From: an uncultured Gammaproteobacteria bacterium
GTDB taxonomy: Bacteria > Pseudomonadota > Gammaproteobacteria > Ga0077536
NCBI GenBank assembly: GCA_938075585.1
Contig: CALJHG010000006.1
Location: 1 to 60,256, forward strand
Direction: 5' to 3'
DNA length: 60,256 nt
How positions within the stretch are numbered: the first letter of the stretch is position 1; each line of letters starts with the position of its first letter. The notes under the pieces were generated by a model. That model saw nothing but the letters and a program-made list of their open reading frames with translations. It was not told the DNA's origin and searched no databases. Both the position numbers and the translations under genes were made by a program. Below, in pieces: positions 21,866 to 34,102 of the stretch.

Positions 21866-22596
21866 AAGGTTTTTTCCCAATTTTTAAGCGGGAGTTCAGA
21901 TCTTACTTCGACACTCCCGTCGCCTATGTATTTATCGTGATTTTCTTGGTGTTAAACGGGGTTTTCACATTTTATGTTGGCGGCTTTTATGACCGCGGTC
22001 TGGCTGATTTAAGCCCTTTTTTTGAGTTCCATCCTTGGTTATACATGTTCTTAATACCGGCCATCTCTATGAGACTCTGGTCTGAGGAAAGAAAAGCTGG
22101 AACGATAGAACTTATGTTGACGCTTCCAATCTCTTTAAGCGCTAGTGTTTTTGGCAAATTTTTTGCAGCGTGGTGTTTCACAATAGTAGCCCTATTAGGC
22201 ACCGTCCCTATTTGGCTCACGGTCAACTATCTTGGTCAGCCTGATAATACTGTGATTGCGGCAAGCTACCTAGGCAGTATCTTGATGGCCGGAGGATTTC
22301 TATCAATAGGTTCATGCGTCTCCGCGCTAACAAAAAATCAAGTGATCGCTTTCGTTACCAGTTTTATGATCTGTCTGGTGTTTAACCTAAGTGGTTTTCC
22401 AATGGTTCTAGATGTTTTCGCTTCTTGGGCCCCGCAAAGTATTGTAGATGTAATAGCATCTTTTAGCTTTCTTACCCATTTTGACTCAATTCAAAAAGGG
22501 GTAATTGACCTCCGAGATATAATTTTTTTCGCGAGCTTAATCATCTTCTGGTTGTACCTTAATGTGATCGCGATTGAAGTCAATAAAAGTAATTAA
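21862..22596 (+). CDS. ABC transporter permease, GldF-like
   Basis: A 244-residue permease of the ABC-2 class with six hydrophobic segments (VAYVFIVIFLVLNGVFTFYVG; FLIPAISMRLWSEERKAGTIELMLTLP, the conserved cytoplasmic motif; FFAAWCFTIVALLGTVPIW and others). The SEERKAGTIELMLTLP block is characteristic of the GldF/NosY-like group. It overlaps the ATPase gene by four bases and is followed by the GldG-like gene after 48 bases. The substrate of such transporters in non-gliding proteobacteria is not known. Confidence 0.87.
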   Translation: MKGFFPIFKREFRSYFDTPVAYVFIVIFLVLNGVFTFYVGGFYDRGLADLSPFFEFHPWLYMFLIPAISMRLWSEERKAGTIELMLTLPISLSASVFGKFFAAWCFTIVALLGTVPIWLTVNYLGQPDNTVIAASYLGSILMAGGFLSIGSCVSALTKNQVIAFVTSFMICLVFNLSGFPMVLDVFASWAPQSIVDVIASFSFLTHFDSIQKGVIDLRDIIFFASLIIFWLYLNVIAIEVNKSN

Positions 22597-22644
22597 TAAA
22601 AACCACAGTCAAATAATTAAAAAAACCATTTACGAAAAAATATC

Positions 22645-24537
22645 ATGAATCGAAAATTAGTTTCCGTCACCGGTTTAATATTAGCCACAACTATGTTCCT
22701 CGGAATAAATATCATAAGTAACGAGACACTAACCTCAGCGCGACTCGATCTGACAGAAAACCGACTCTATACTCTGGCGCCTGGGACTTACAATATACTC
22801 TCGGATATCAGTGAACCACTTTCAATTCGATTATATTTCTCATCTGAACAATTGGCTGGGCTCCCTCAATTGGCTAATTATGGGAAACGGGTCAAGGATC
22901 TACTCAATGAATATGTCGCTAATAGTAATGGCAAAATAAAACTTTACGTGATCGATCCCGCGCCGTTCTCCGAAGCTGAAGATGAAGCGGTAGGCGCGGG
23001 AATAAGACAGCTGAGTCTCGGGAGCAACGGCGAGGTAGGATATCTGGGACTAGTAGCAACTAATACAACAGACGATCGGGAAGTGATTGAAGTACTTAGC
23101 CCAGATCAAGAAAACGCGCTTGAATATGATTTAACGAAAATAATCTACAAGCTAAACGATCCTAAGAAACGAATTATCGGACTGATTACTGATCTACCGA
23201 TACTTTCGGAAACCGACCCACAAACTGGCCAAGTCATAAAACCAGGCCTTACAGCGATTACGTTCTTGAAAGAATTTCATGAAATAAAACGACTCCCTAT
23301 AGATAGCTCCTTAATAGATGATGAGATAGATACGCTAATATTAGTTCATCCGAAAGATTTATCTATCAAAACTCAATATGCAATAGACCAATTTTTAGTG
23401 AAAGGAGGCAAAGCATTAGTTTTCGTAGACCCTCTAGCCGAGCAGGATCCTACCCAACCCAACCCTGAGACTCCCGGAGTGATGCCGCAGCTGGGCTCCA
23501 GACTTGATACTATTTTTGAGGCGGTGGGAATCAAACTAAATGGTAGCCATGTCATTGGAGATCCGTCATCAGCTGTCCGCGTAAATTTTAATACGGCTCG
23601 AGGTCAGAGAGAAGTGGACTACCTACCGTGGATCCAGCTACAAGGAAAGTCTTTAAACAAGGAGGACTTCACAACAAACCAGCTTAATACAGTAAATGTA
23701 GGTACTGCAGGTAGCCTAGAGATCGACCCCAAACCGAATTTAACATATACGCCACTTTTAACCGCTAGTACCTCGTCTGGATTGATCGATAAAGACTCTA
23801 TTATAACTGCAGATGACCCATCGTCTCTCATTGACGATTTTAATAGCGATGAAAAAAATCATTTAATTGCGGTCCGAGTTACTGGTAACTACACTTCTAA
23901 TTTCTCCGCTCCCCCTTCAAGTGAACTAGAAGTCGAAGAAAGCAAATATGATTTAGATAAAAGTCATTTATTGACATCCGAATATCCGACAAACCTTATT
24001 CTGGTGTCAGATACAGATATTCTAGCGGACCGGTTTTGGGTCCGATTCTCAGGGTTTGCGGGAATGAGAATACCTGAGGCCTTCGCAAATAACGCAGACT
24101 TTCTAGTAAATGCGGTGGATAACTTAGGTGGCAATGACGACCTAATAAGTCTAAGAAGTAGAGGGCAGTATACCCGCCCCTTCGAGGTCGTACTTGACAT
24201 ACAAAGAAAAGCGGAAGAACAGTTTAGAGACAAAGAGCAAGCTCTCCAAGAAAAGCTTAAACTGGCTGAGGAAAACCTTTCTAGAATTCAAGGACAACAA
24301 ATAGAAGGAGAGTTGATACTTAGTGCAGAACAGCAAATTGAAGTAGAAAAATTTAGATCCGAACAAGTAAGCACTAGAAAAGAATTGAGAGCTGTGCAGC
24401 ACGAGCTACAAGATAATATCGATCGACTAGGTAGCATGCTCACATTTGCTAACACTGCTTTAGTACCCTTATTAATATTTTTATCCTTGATGGTAGCTAA
24501 TGGGCTAAAACGATTCCGACCAAATAATAAAACGTAA
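22645..24537 (+). CDS. GldG-like ABC-associated periplasmic protein
   Basis: A 630-residue protein with an N-terminal membrane anchor (LILATTMFLGINIISN) and a C-terminal one (LGSMLTFANTALVPLLIFLSLMVANGL). Between them lies the GldG/IFT52-like domain: LTENRLYTLAPGTYNIL, PLSIRLYFSS, LIVLPHPKD-like LILVHPKDLS, and GKALVFVDPLAE. A charged, probably coiled-coil segment runs about residues 510-590. Topology suggests a large periplasmic domain fixed at both ends beside the permease. It occurs together with the ATPase, permease and a DUF4340 gene, the usual quartet; the role outside gliding bacteria is unproven. Confidence 0.85.
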   Translation: MNRKLVSVTGLILATTMFLGINIISNETLTSARLDLTENRLYTLAPGTYNILSDISEPLSIRLYFSSEQLAGLPQLANYGKRVKDLLNEYVANSNGKIKLYVIDPAPFSEAEDEAVGAGIRQLSLGSNGEVGYLGLVATNTTDDREVIEVLSPDQENALEYDLTKIIYKLNDPKKRIIGLITDLPILSETDPQTGQVIKPGLTAITFLKEFHEIKRLPIDSSLIDDEIDTLILVHPKDLSIKTQYAIDQFLVKGGKALVFVDPLAEQDPTQPNPETPGVMPQLGSRLDTIFEAVGIKLNGSHVIGDPSSAVRVNFNTARGQREVDYLPWIQLQGKSLNKEDFTTNQLNTVNVGTAGSLEIDPKPNLTYTPLLTASTSSGLIDKDSIITADDPSSLIDDFNSDEKNHLIAVRVTGNYTSNFSAPPSSELEVEESKYDLDKSHLLTSEYPTNLILVSDTDILADRFWVRFSGFAGMRIPEAFANNADFLVNAVDNLGGNDDLISLRSRGQYTRPFEVVLDIQRKAEEQFRDKEQALQEKLKLAEENLSRIQGQQIEGELILSAEQQIEVEKFRSEQVSTRKELRAVQHELQDNIDRLGSMLTFANTALVPLLIFLSLMVANGLKRFRPNNKT

Positions 24538-24544
24538 AAGCAAA

Positions 24545-25570
24545 ATGTTTAAATCAAAAATCATCGTTATTTTTTTTATCGCGCTAATAATAACCGCAAC
24601 TGCCTGGAAGGTTTCAGTAGACAACAAGCCTCAGTCAGAAATTGTGAAAACCAGCCTCTTCCCTACGCTAATTGATAACATCAATGAAATAACCGAGGTG
24701 ACGATTGCAGATAGAAGATTCAAATCGATCCTTAAAAAAATTGATGGTGTCTGGTACCTACATAATAAAGACAACTACCCAGCCTCTACTAGCGGTATAA
24801 AACAATTGGCACTTGAGCTCAGCAACTTAAAAATACTCGAGGCTAAAACTAGTTCAGTCGAAAAATACGCCAAACTAGGAGTAAGTGATCTATCAATTGA
24901 AGGCTCTCGAGCAAGTCAGATAACCGTAAGTGCTAGCAAAAAAGAACTCGTCTCTTTACTAATTGGGCTAAGCCCAAAGGGAGCTAAAAAAGCCCAGCGT
25001 TATGTAAGACTTGCCAATCAAGCTACAGCACAACTGGTGGCTGGACAGATTTCCGCGCCGACGAACCCTATAGAATGGCTCGATCCTCAAATCATTGACC
25101 TGGATAGCAAAAGTATCAAACTACTGACGATAGATGTTCCGGACGAAAAGAAAATCGTTATCTCTAAAAATACCGAATCGGAAGATTTCTTCACTCTTCA
25201 AGAAATTCCCGAATCATTCGAGATGAAATCTAAAACAATTGTATCAAGTATTCCGGCTATTTTAATGGACCTGAGACTAAATGATGTCATCTCAGCAAAT
25301 ATAGTCTCAGATTTAGAACCATCGCAACAAACTACGATCACAACTTTTAGTGGTCTCGAAATACTTCTCACAGATTACATTTGGAAGGATAAACGCTATA
25401 CCGTGTTTGCGGCTAATCGCGGCAATGATAACAAAGAACTAACAGACGCTACGATAGAAAAAATAAATAATAAAGTAAATGGCTGGGCCTATGAAATTCC
25501 CTCTTACAAGCGACGGATGATAAATAGAAAGTTTGAAGACCTGATTCAAGCAATAGAGGAACCAGACTAA
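24545..25570 (+). CDS. DUF4340 domain protein, membrane anchored
   Basis: A 341-residue protein with an N-terminal signal anchor (IIVIFFIALIITATAWKVSV) and an extracytoplasmic region of repeated beta-rich units (ITEVTIADRRFKSILKKIDGVWYLHNKDNYPA; LTIDVPDEKKIVISKN). This matches the DUF4340 family that accompanies GldG-like genes. It starts seven bases after the GldG-like stop and ends the operon. Function is unknown; association suggests a periplasmic partner of the exporter. Confidence 0.8.
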   Translation: MFKSKIIVIFFIALIITATAWKVSVDNKPQSEIVKTSLFPTLIDNINEITEVTIADRRFKSILKKIDGVWYLHNKDNYPASTSGIKQLALELSNLKILEAKTSSVEKYAKLGVSDLSIEGSRASQITVSASKKELVSLLIGLSPKGAKKAQRYVRLANQATAQLVAGQISAPTNPIEWLDPQIIDLDSKSIKLLTIDVPDEKKIVISKNTESEDFFTLQEIPESFEMKSKTIVSSIPAILMDLRLNDVISANIVSDLEPSQQTTITTFSGLEILLTDYIWKDKRYTVFAANRGNDNKELTDATIEKINNKVNGWAYEIPSYKRRMINRKFEDLIQAIEEPD

Positions 25571-25726
25571 AACTAGCGACTTTTTCTACCGCCGCATAAT
25601 TTGTTTGCATCTGGAACAACCCGATGAAGCTCAAGCAAGCCCCACAATCTCAGATTTTTCAGTTTTAATGCCTAATTCACGCGCTTACGCTTATAATAAA
25701 GTTAACCAAACAGTATTTGCGTAGAA

Positions 25727-26647
25727 ATGACTAAAAACATAATGGTACCGAGGACATTCCAGGATCTGATCTTCAGACTTCAAAACTTCTGGGGAGAACA
25801 GGGGTGTGTGATCTTACAACCCTATGACATGGAAATGGGTGCCGGGACTTTCCACCCCTCCACCTTCCTAAAAGCTATTGGCCCAGAACCTTGGAAGGCT
25901 GCGTATGTGCAACCATCTCGGAGGCCAACGGATGGACGCTATGGTGAAAATCCGAATCGACTCCAGCACTATTATCAATTTCAAGTATTGCTTAAACCCT
26001 CTCCAAGTAATATCCAAGAACAATATCTCGAGTCCTTAAAAAACCTCGGGCTTGATTTGGAGACACATGATGTGCGCTTTGTTGAAGATAACTGGGAATC
26101 TCCTACATTAGGTGCTTGGGGCTTGGGCTGGGAGGTCTGGCTAAATGGAATGGAAATTACCCAGTTTACTTACTTCCAACAGGTAGGAGGGTTAGACTGT
26201 GCACCGGTGCCAGGCGAAATAACATACGGTTTGGAGAGGATCGCGATGTATCTTCAGGGTGTGGATTCAGTCTATGACTTAATTTGGAACAAGTCAGACG
26301 ATGGAGTCGTATCTTATGGTGACATTTATCACCAAAATGAAGTTCAAATGTCCAAATATAATTTTGATTTAGCCGATACTGAAGCTTTAACAAATTGGTT
26401 CGACACGTGCGAAAGAGAAACCGCGCGGCTTATAGAAGCGGATCTCCCATTGCCAGCATATGAACAAATGATAAAAGCATCTCACACTTTCAATTTACTA
26501 GACGCAAGGAAAGCGATCTCAGTCACAGAAAGACAGCGCTACATTCTGAGGGTTAGAACTCTCGCCAAAGAAATCGCTGAGTCGTACTATGAAGCTAGAA
26601 AAGCACTTGGGTTCCCAATCGGTAAAAGTAACAGGGAACTCAAATAA
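25727..26647 (+). CDS. glyQ: Glycyl-tRNA synthetase alpha subunit
   Basis: A 306-residue class-II catalytic subunit with [35 protein letters not shown], the motif-2 block [28 protein letters not shown] and the motif-3 like [10 protein letters not shown]. It activates glycine in the alpha2beta2 enzyme typical of Proteobacteria. A TATAAT at 25692-25697 lies 30 bases before the start. The TAA stop shares its last A with the glyS ATG, so both chains are made in step. Confidence 0.97.
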   Translation: MTKNIMVPRTFQDLIFRLQNFWGEQGCVILQPYDMEMGAGTFHPSTFLKAIGPEPWKAAYVQPSRRPTDGRYGENPNRLQHYYQFQVLLKPSPSNIQEQYLESLKNLGLDLETHDVRFVEDNWESPTLGAWGLGWEVWLNGMEITQFTYFQQVGGLDCAPVPGEITYGLERIAMYLQGVDSVYDLIWNKSDDGVVSYGDIYHQNEVQMSKYNFDLADTEALTNWFDTCERETARLIEADLPLPAYEQMIKASHTFNLLDARKAISVTERQRYILRVRTLAKEIAESYYEARKALGFPIGKSNRELK

Positions 26648-28713
26648 TGGAATCACTACTAATCGAAGTTGGAACCGAAGAATTACCCCCTAAATCACTA
26701 AAAAAATTATGTCTCGCGTTCTCTGACAATATTGTAAAACTTCTGACCAAAAATGGAGTGCAAATTGGAGAGAGTACCGCCTACGCGACTCCTAGGCGAC
26801 TCTCTATATGTATAAAAAACGTAGCTGAAAAACAAAATGATCGAATAGATGAAAGAAAAGGCCCATCAACTGCACATGCGTATGATCAAAAAGGAGAGCC
26901 AACACAAGCAGCAACAGGATTTGCTCGCTCTTGTGGTGTCGACCTCAGCGAGTTATCAACAACGAAGAGTTCTGAGGGGGAGTGGTTGTATCACTCCCAG
27001 AAAATTGAAGGCATCGTCTTAAACAAAATTTTGCCTGATCTCATTCTAGAGGCGTTGAAAACACTCCCCGCAGCAAAAAAGATGAGATGGGGCAACAAGA
27101 AAGATGAGTTTGTAAGACCTATCCAGTGGTTAGTCATTTTGCATGGCAAGCGACTTGTTCCTGCAACCTTAATGGGAGTGAATAGTGGTAATATTACCAG
27201 AGGACACAGGTTTCACGGCCAAAAAAAAATCGTGATTCCAAACGCAGAATCATACGAAGAAGAACTGCGCGTTAAAGGACGTGTGATTCCTTCATTTGAA
27301 AAAAGAAAAGGACGCATACTTGACCAAATTGAGCAAGTGAATGAACAACTAAATGGAAAAATCGAATTAGATGATGACCTTTTGGATGAAGTTGTTGGGC
27401 TAGTGGAATGGCCAACATTAGTAATGGGTAGTTTTGACAAACATTTCTTGTCTCTGCCCGATGAAGTCTTGATCAGCTCTATGCAAAAGCACCAAAAATA
27501 TTTCCCTGTCAGATCTAATGACGACATACTCACCAATGACTTCGTGACCATCTGTAATATTGAGAGCATAGATCCGGATATTGTGCGGCAAGGGAATGAG
27601 AGGGTAATCCGGCCGAGACTAGCCGACGCGCAGTTCTTCTTCCAAACCGACACGTCAAAGTCCTTGGAGAGCCATCAAGAACATCTTGGTCGTATGACTT
27701 TTCAAAAAAAACTCGGAACACTGTTAGATAAAACTAAGCGTATAACGGTTATCGCAAGTGAGATCAGTGAAGTTTGTAACGCTAAGCAAATTGATACTAA
27801 TAGAGCCGCACAGTTGGCCAGGTGTGATTTACTTTCAGAAATGGTCGGAGAGTTTCCTGATCTACAAGGTGTTATGGGAGGCTACTACGCCGAAAAAGAT
27901 GGTGAAAATCCAGAAGTCTGTCTTGCCATTAAAGAGTTTTATCATCCTAGGTTTTCGGGTGATACTATCCCGTCAACTGCTACCGGAAGATGTATAACTC
28001 TGGCCGATAAAATTGACTCGATAGTCGGTTTATTTGGAGTAGGCCTGGCACCAACAGGTGATAAAGATTTTTATGCCCTGCGCAGAGCCGCAGTCGGAGT
28101 TTTCCGGATAATTGTAGAATCCAATATCGAAATTGATCTGCAAAACTTAATATCAATTGCCACGAACCAGTTCAATAAGATTTCATTTCCAGACAAAATC
28201 ACTGTTGATATTTTGACTTTTATAGACGATAGGATGCGTGCCTACTATCTCGATACTGGCTTACCAATCGACACTTTTAATTCCATACCGAGCCTAAAAA
28301 TAATAAGTCCATTGGAGAAAGACCGCCGGATAAAAGCCGTAACCGAGTATCGTGAGCTGCCGGAGGCTCGCAGCCTGTCTGCTGCAAATAAACGCATAAC
28401 CAATATTCTGAAAAAATCGGTAGAAAAAAATCGTGGTGCGTGGAATCAAAAACTACTTATAGATGATAGTGAAAAGAAGCTTGCTGAGAAAATTAGTTCA
28501 CTCAGACCCCAGCTTGACACTCTTTTCAACGAACTAAAATATGTCGGATACATGAAAAAGCTTGCGGAACTAAATGATACTGTTAATAATTTTTTCGAAG
28601 ACGTTATGATTATCTGTAATGAAAAAGACATACAACATAATCGAGTTGCCCTTTTATACGATCTTCAAGACCTATTCGGTAAAATCGCTGACATTGGTAA
28701 AATCCAACTTTAA
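26647..28713 (+). CDS. glyS: Glycyl-tRNA synthetase beta subunit
   Basis: A 688-residue beta subunit of normal size. It begins LLIEVGTEELPPKSL, and contains GPSTAHAYDQKGEPTQAATGFARS, MRWGNKKDEFVRPIQW and the HD-like region RAAQLARCDLLSEMVGEFPDLQGVMGGYYA; the C-terminal tRNA-binding (DALR) region is VRALYDLQ-like (RVALLYDLQDLF). It binds the anticodon and CCA end of tRNA-Gly. Coupled to glyQ by one shared base. Confidence 0.97.
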   Translation: MESLLIEVGTEELPPKSLKKLCLAFSDNIVKLLTKNGVQIGESTAYATPRRLSICIKNVAEKQNDRIDERKGPSTAHAYDQKGEPTQAATGFARSCGVDLSELSTTKSSEGEWLYHSQKIEGIVLNKILPDLILEALKTLPAAKKMRWGNKKDEFVRPIQWLVILHGKRLVPATLMGVNSGNITRGHRFHGQKKIVIPNAESYEEELRVKGRVIPSFEKRKGRILDQIEQVNEQLNGKIELDDDLLDEVVGLVEWPTLVMGSFDKHFLSLPDEVLISSMQKHQKYFPVRSNDDILTNDFVTICNIESIDPDIVRQGNERVIRPRLADAQFFFQTDTSKSLESHQEHLGRMTFQKKLGTLLDKTKRITVIASEISEVCNAKQIDTNRAAQLARCDLLSEMVGEFPDLQGVMGGYYAEKDGENPEVCLAIKEFYHPRFSGDTIPSTATGRCITLADKIDSIVGLFGVGLAPTGDKDFYALRRAAVGVFRIIVESNIEIDLQNLISIATNQFNKISFPDKITVDILTFIDDRMRAYYLDTGLPIDTFNSIPSLKIISPLEKDRRIKAVTEYRELPEARSLSAANKRITNILKKSVEKNRGAWNQKLLIDDSEKKLAEKISSLRPQLDTLFNELKYVGYMKKLAELNDTVNNFFEDVMIICNEKDIQHNRVALLYDLQDLFGKIADIGKIQL

Positions 28714-28749
28714 ATATATATTCTTTGCAGATCAAGAAGTCACTGAGAA

Positions 28750-29475
28750 ATGCTTACAACAATAAGATCTTGGATGTTTTATGCGGGGCTAATCCCTCTG
28801 ACTATTTTCTTCTCGATTATCAGTGTGTGTGTGCTCATCTTGCCATCCACTCCAAGATACAAAACAATCATAACATGGTCTAAGTTGGCGTTATGGTGGT
28901 TAAAAATAACGTGTAATTTACATTGGGCGGCAAAGGGTATAGAAAATATAACCGATCGGCCGGGAGTTATTTTATGCAAGCATCAATCCGCTTGGGAAAC
29001 GATTGCGATGCAAATGATCTTTCCGAAACAGACTCAAGTCCTAAAAAAAGAGCTGCTGAACATACCTTTTTTCGGCTGGGGTCTCGCGTGCCTTAACCCA
29101 ATCGCTATAAATAGGAAACAGGGTGCTAAATCTGTAAAAAAAATCCTAGATATAGGTCAAAAAAAAATCAAAGACGGATGGTGGGTACTTTTTTTTCCAG
29201 AAGGTACACGTATTGCGGTAGGGAAAAATGGGCGATTCACGCAGACTGGTGCTGCTCTTGCCCTGGAAGCTAACTGTCCAATTATACCGGTAGCCCATAA
29301 TGCTGGAGTTTTCTGGAAGAAAAATACTGTGAAAAAATATCCTGGGACTATTGAAGTCATTATTGGGGCACCAATCTCAACCACAGGACGCAGTAGAAAA
29401 AACATCATCAAAGACGCAGAGAACTGGATCGACACAACGTGCGCAAAATTGCCTAGCGAAATAGGTACCAACTAA
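28750..29475 (+). CDS. plsC: 1-acyl-sn-glycerol-3-phosphate acyltransferase family (PlsC-like)
   Basis: A 241-residue acyltransferase with an N-terminal membrane helix (AGLIPLTIFFSIISVCVLIL), the catalytic block KHQSAWET with His78 and an acid at the fifth position after it (HX4E), and FPEGTR near residue 155. It should esterify lysophosphatidate at sn-2 in phospholipid synthesis at the inner membrane. It follows glyS by 36 bases; in many gammaproteobacteria gmhB lies between the two, and it is missing here. Its last four bases overlap the end of the convergent sterol desaturase-like gene. Confidence 0.9.
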   Translation: MLTTIRSWMFYAGLIPLTIFFSIISVCVLILPSTPRYKTIITWSKLALWWLKITCNLHWAAKGIENITDRPGVILCKHQSAWETIAMQMIFPKQTQVLKKELLNIPFFGWGLACLNPIAINRKQGAKSVKKILDIGQKKIKDGWWVLFFPEGTRIAVGKNGRFTQTGAALALEANCPIIPVAHNAGVFWKKNTVKKYPGTIEVIIGAPISTTGRSRKNIIKDAENWIDTTCAKLPSEIGTN

Positions 29476-30296
29476 TCCCTTCTCGACCTGCGTAATAAAT
29501 AATTCGAGCAATGTATCTTTCGAAATGGGTACAATAGCATATCCTGGAAATTGTTCCCTTGCGCGTTAATATCTGCCACACCAAACTTAAGTCGTGTCAC
29601 CTCGGGTAATGTATAACAGGTATAGGTTTTGAATAATCTATCCCACAAACACAAGCAGAAACCAAAATTCTTTTGGCTTTCGACTACTCCAACCGAATGA
29701 TGAATCCAATGAGTCTGAGGAGTAATAAACACACGCTCTAATATTACTTGGTACCGAGATAGTAGCTTCGAATTACTATGTGAGAAAAGCGAAAAACTGC
29801 TCAACACGATTTCAAAAACCACCACCGCCAAGATACTAGGCCCTATAAGAAATACAATCAACCACTTGTACGCTAGTGAAAAAAAAATCTCTCCCGGATG
29901 GAATCTAAATCCAGTAGTCGCATCTAAGCGCTCATCAGCATGATGTATTTGATGAAAGCGCCACAGAAACGGCACCGCGTGCATGGTGATGTGCTGTAAA
30001 TAGATGAGAAAATCCAAAAGAATCAATGTAATAATAAATGATACCCCTACATGCATTGGAAAAACGTTAAAAATTCCAAAGTCGTTCGATTGAGCAAATG
30101 CCGCAGCGCTGACAGCTGACATCGAAATCAGTAAGCGAGAAGTCCCTACAGTGCCCAATAAAAAAAGCATGTTTGTGAATCGATTTATTGTCCATACTTC
30201 GCGATAGCGGACTAAAGGGCTTCTCCACTCTAGTAACAGCAGCATCAAAAAACATACAGAAAATAAACCTACACGAATTAACGTTTGATTTTCCAC
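29472..30296 (-). CDS. Sterol desaturase / fatty acid hydroxylase family membrane protein
   Basis: A 274-residue integral membrane protein with the histidine clusters of the fatty acid hydroxylase superfamily: LQHITMH (HX3-4H), RFHQIHHAD (HXXHH) and HWIHH near the C-terminus, which hold a di-iron centre. Bacterial members act on lipids, carotenoids or hopanoid-like substrates; nothing here fixes the substrate. It lies between an acyltransferase gene and hemB, converging with the former and divergent from the latter, and seems to be its own transcription unit. Confidence 0.85.
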   Translation of the reverse strand: MENQTLIRVGLFSVCFLMLLLLEWRSPLVRYREVWTINRFTNMLFLLGTVGTSRLLISMSAVSAAAFAQSNDFGIFNVFPMHVGVSFIITLILLDFLIYLQHITMHAVPFLWRFHQIHHADERLDATTGFRFHPGEIFFSLAYKWLIVFLIGPSILAVVVFEIVLSSFSLFSHSNSKLLSRYQVILERVFITPQTHWIHHSVGVVESQKNFGFCLCLWDRLFKTYTCYTLPEVTRLKFGVADINAQGNNFQDMLLYPFRKIHCSNYLLRRSRRD

Positions 30297-30381
30297 GATA
30301 ATTACCTTTAAAAAGATAGATAGTAATATTTACGCTACCACAGTACCTTATTACTATCCTAGTGTAATAAAATTATACTAG

Positions 30382-32830
<2,449 letters not shown>

Positions 32831-32834
<4 letters not shown>

Positions 32835-33928
32835 TTCAACTCTCCTAGCGGTAACCAAACAGAAAATACTGTTTTACCCACTTCACTTTCAAAACCTACT
32901 AATCCGCCCTGTCTCTGTATGAGGGACTGTGCTGTAGGAAGACCTAAACCAGTTCCCTCCGGTCTTCCCGTGACTAACGGGTAAAATATAGAAGTGCCTA
33001 ATTCTGGATCGATACCAGGTCCATTATCGATAATCTGTATCACCAAAACTAATCTGTGGAGCTTCGCACCAATTGTGAATTTTCGCTGTACACGAGTCTT
33101 TAAGGTTATATTTCCTCTCGCAGAAACGACTGCTTGGGCAGCATTGCGCACAATATTTAAAAGAGCCTGGATCAGTTTGTCTCTATCAGCCTTTATAGGA
33201 GGTAAACTGGGATCATAGTCATCTAATATTGAAATCTGTGTCCCGTGTTCCGAATCTACTATCAGCCGAACATGCTCTAAAACTTCGTGTATATTAATTT
33301 CTTCTATGTCTAGTTGACCCGCAGGTTCCAACATCCTATCAACCAGTAACCGCAATCTATCGGTTTCACCTATAATTACTTGGGTATATTCGGCTAGCGA
33401 CTTGCTCGTTAGCTCCCTCTCTAAAAGTTGGGCCGCACCGCGAATACCTCCGAGAGGATTTTTGATCTCGTGCGCTAGTCCTTGGATAAATGCGCTTGCT
33501 GCATAATTTTGAGTAAGCATTTGGCCGTCACGCTGTATATTGCGGTGACGAGCTACGTTGGTCATTTCAATCAAAACGATAGCCGGTGATCCTTCCTCAA
33601 GCCACAAAGGCATAACATTGCAGTCTACAAACACTTTTTCTGACAAATGCATCCCCAGATAGATACCCCTCTCCATGAATGATCGCTCTTCACTTAAAGC
33701 TCGCCGAGCGGCTTTTTCTAGAGCTAACCCCTGTGGGAACAAGTCTCTTAAACAACGACCCTTGAGTTTGGACTCACTTAAAGCAAAAAGAGTTTGCGCA
33801 GAGGCGTTCAAAGTCACTACTCGCAAGGCCGAATTGACCACTAAAACTGAAGTGGCCATAACACTCAGTAAATCTATATCACCTAATTCAATACTTTGAT
33901 CGCGCTTCATTGCACTATTTTGGTGCAT
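32831..33928 (-). CDS. ntrB: Nitrogen regulation sensor kinase NtrB
   Basis: A 365-residue soluble histidine kinase: a PAS domain (about 20-90), an H-box LAHEIKNPLGGIRGAAQLL with His153, an N-box LLNIVRNAAQA and G-boxes DNGPGID and GTGLGLPTAQSLI. It phosphorylates or dephosphorylates NtrC under control of PII. The open frame starts at 33928, but its first six codons coincide with a perfect NtrC box at 33911-33927; the ATG at 33910 just downstream of the box may be the true start. It is translationally coupled to ntrC. Confidence 0.94.
33911..33927. promoter_or_regulatory. NtrC-binding palindrome at the ntrB start
   Basis: TGCACTATTTTGGTGCA matches the NtrC consensus (TGCAC, a seven-base spacer that here includes TG, then GTGCA) on both arms. 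It lies at the very start of ntrB, where NtrC of E. coli represses or autoregulates the glnLG promoter. The position over the first codons of the longest frame supports a start at 33910. Confidence 0.7.
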
Positions 33929-34056
33929 TTAATCACCTGCCGTCCAGAACTTTTAAAAATATTCATACCTTTCGATAAGTTACTATTTGTTTAGGTATCA
34001 AAATTGTTTCTTTATTAATAATAGAAGCAAGAATTGGACCATGACGAAAAATAACT

Positions 34057-34083
34057 AAAAAAAAGCCCCCTAGGAGGGGGCTT
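34057..34083 (-). terminator. Rho-independent terminator of glnA
   Basis: Read on the minus strand: an 8-base-pair stem AAGCCCCC/GGGGGCTT with a five-base loop, followed by eight consecutive T. It lies 20 bases after the glnA stop and separates glnA from ntrBC, so ntrBC needs its own promoter. Confidence 0.92.
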
Positions 34084-34102
34084 AATCAACTTTCACAAAA
34101 GT

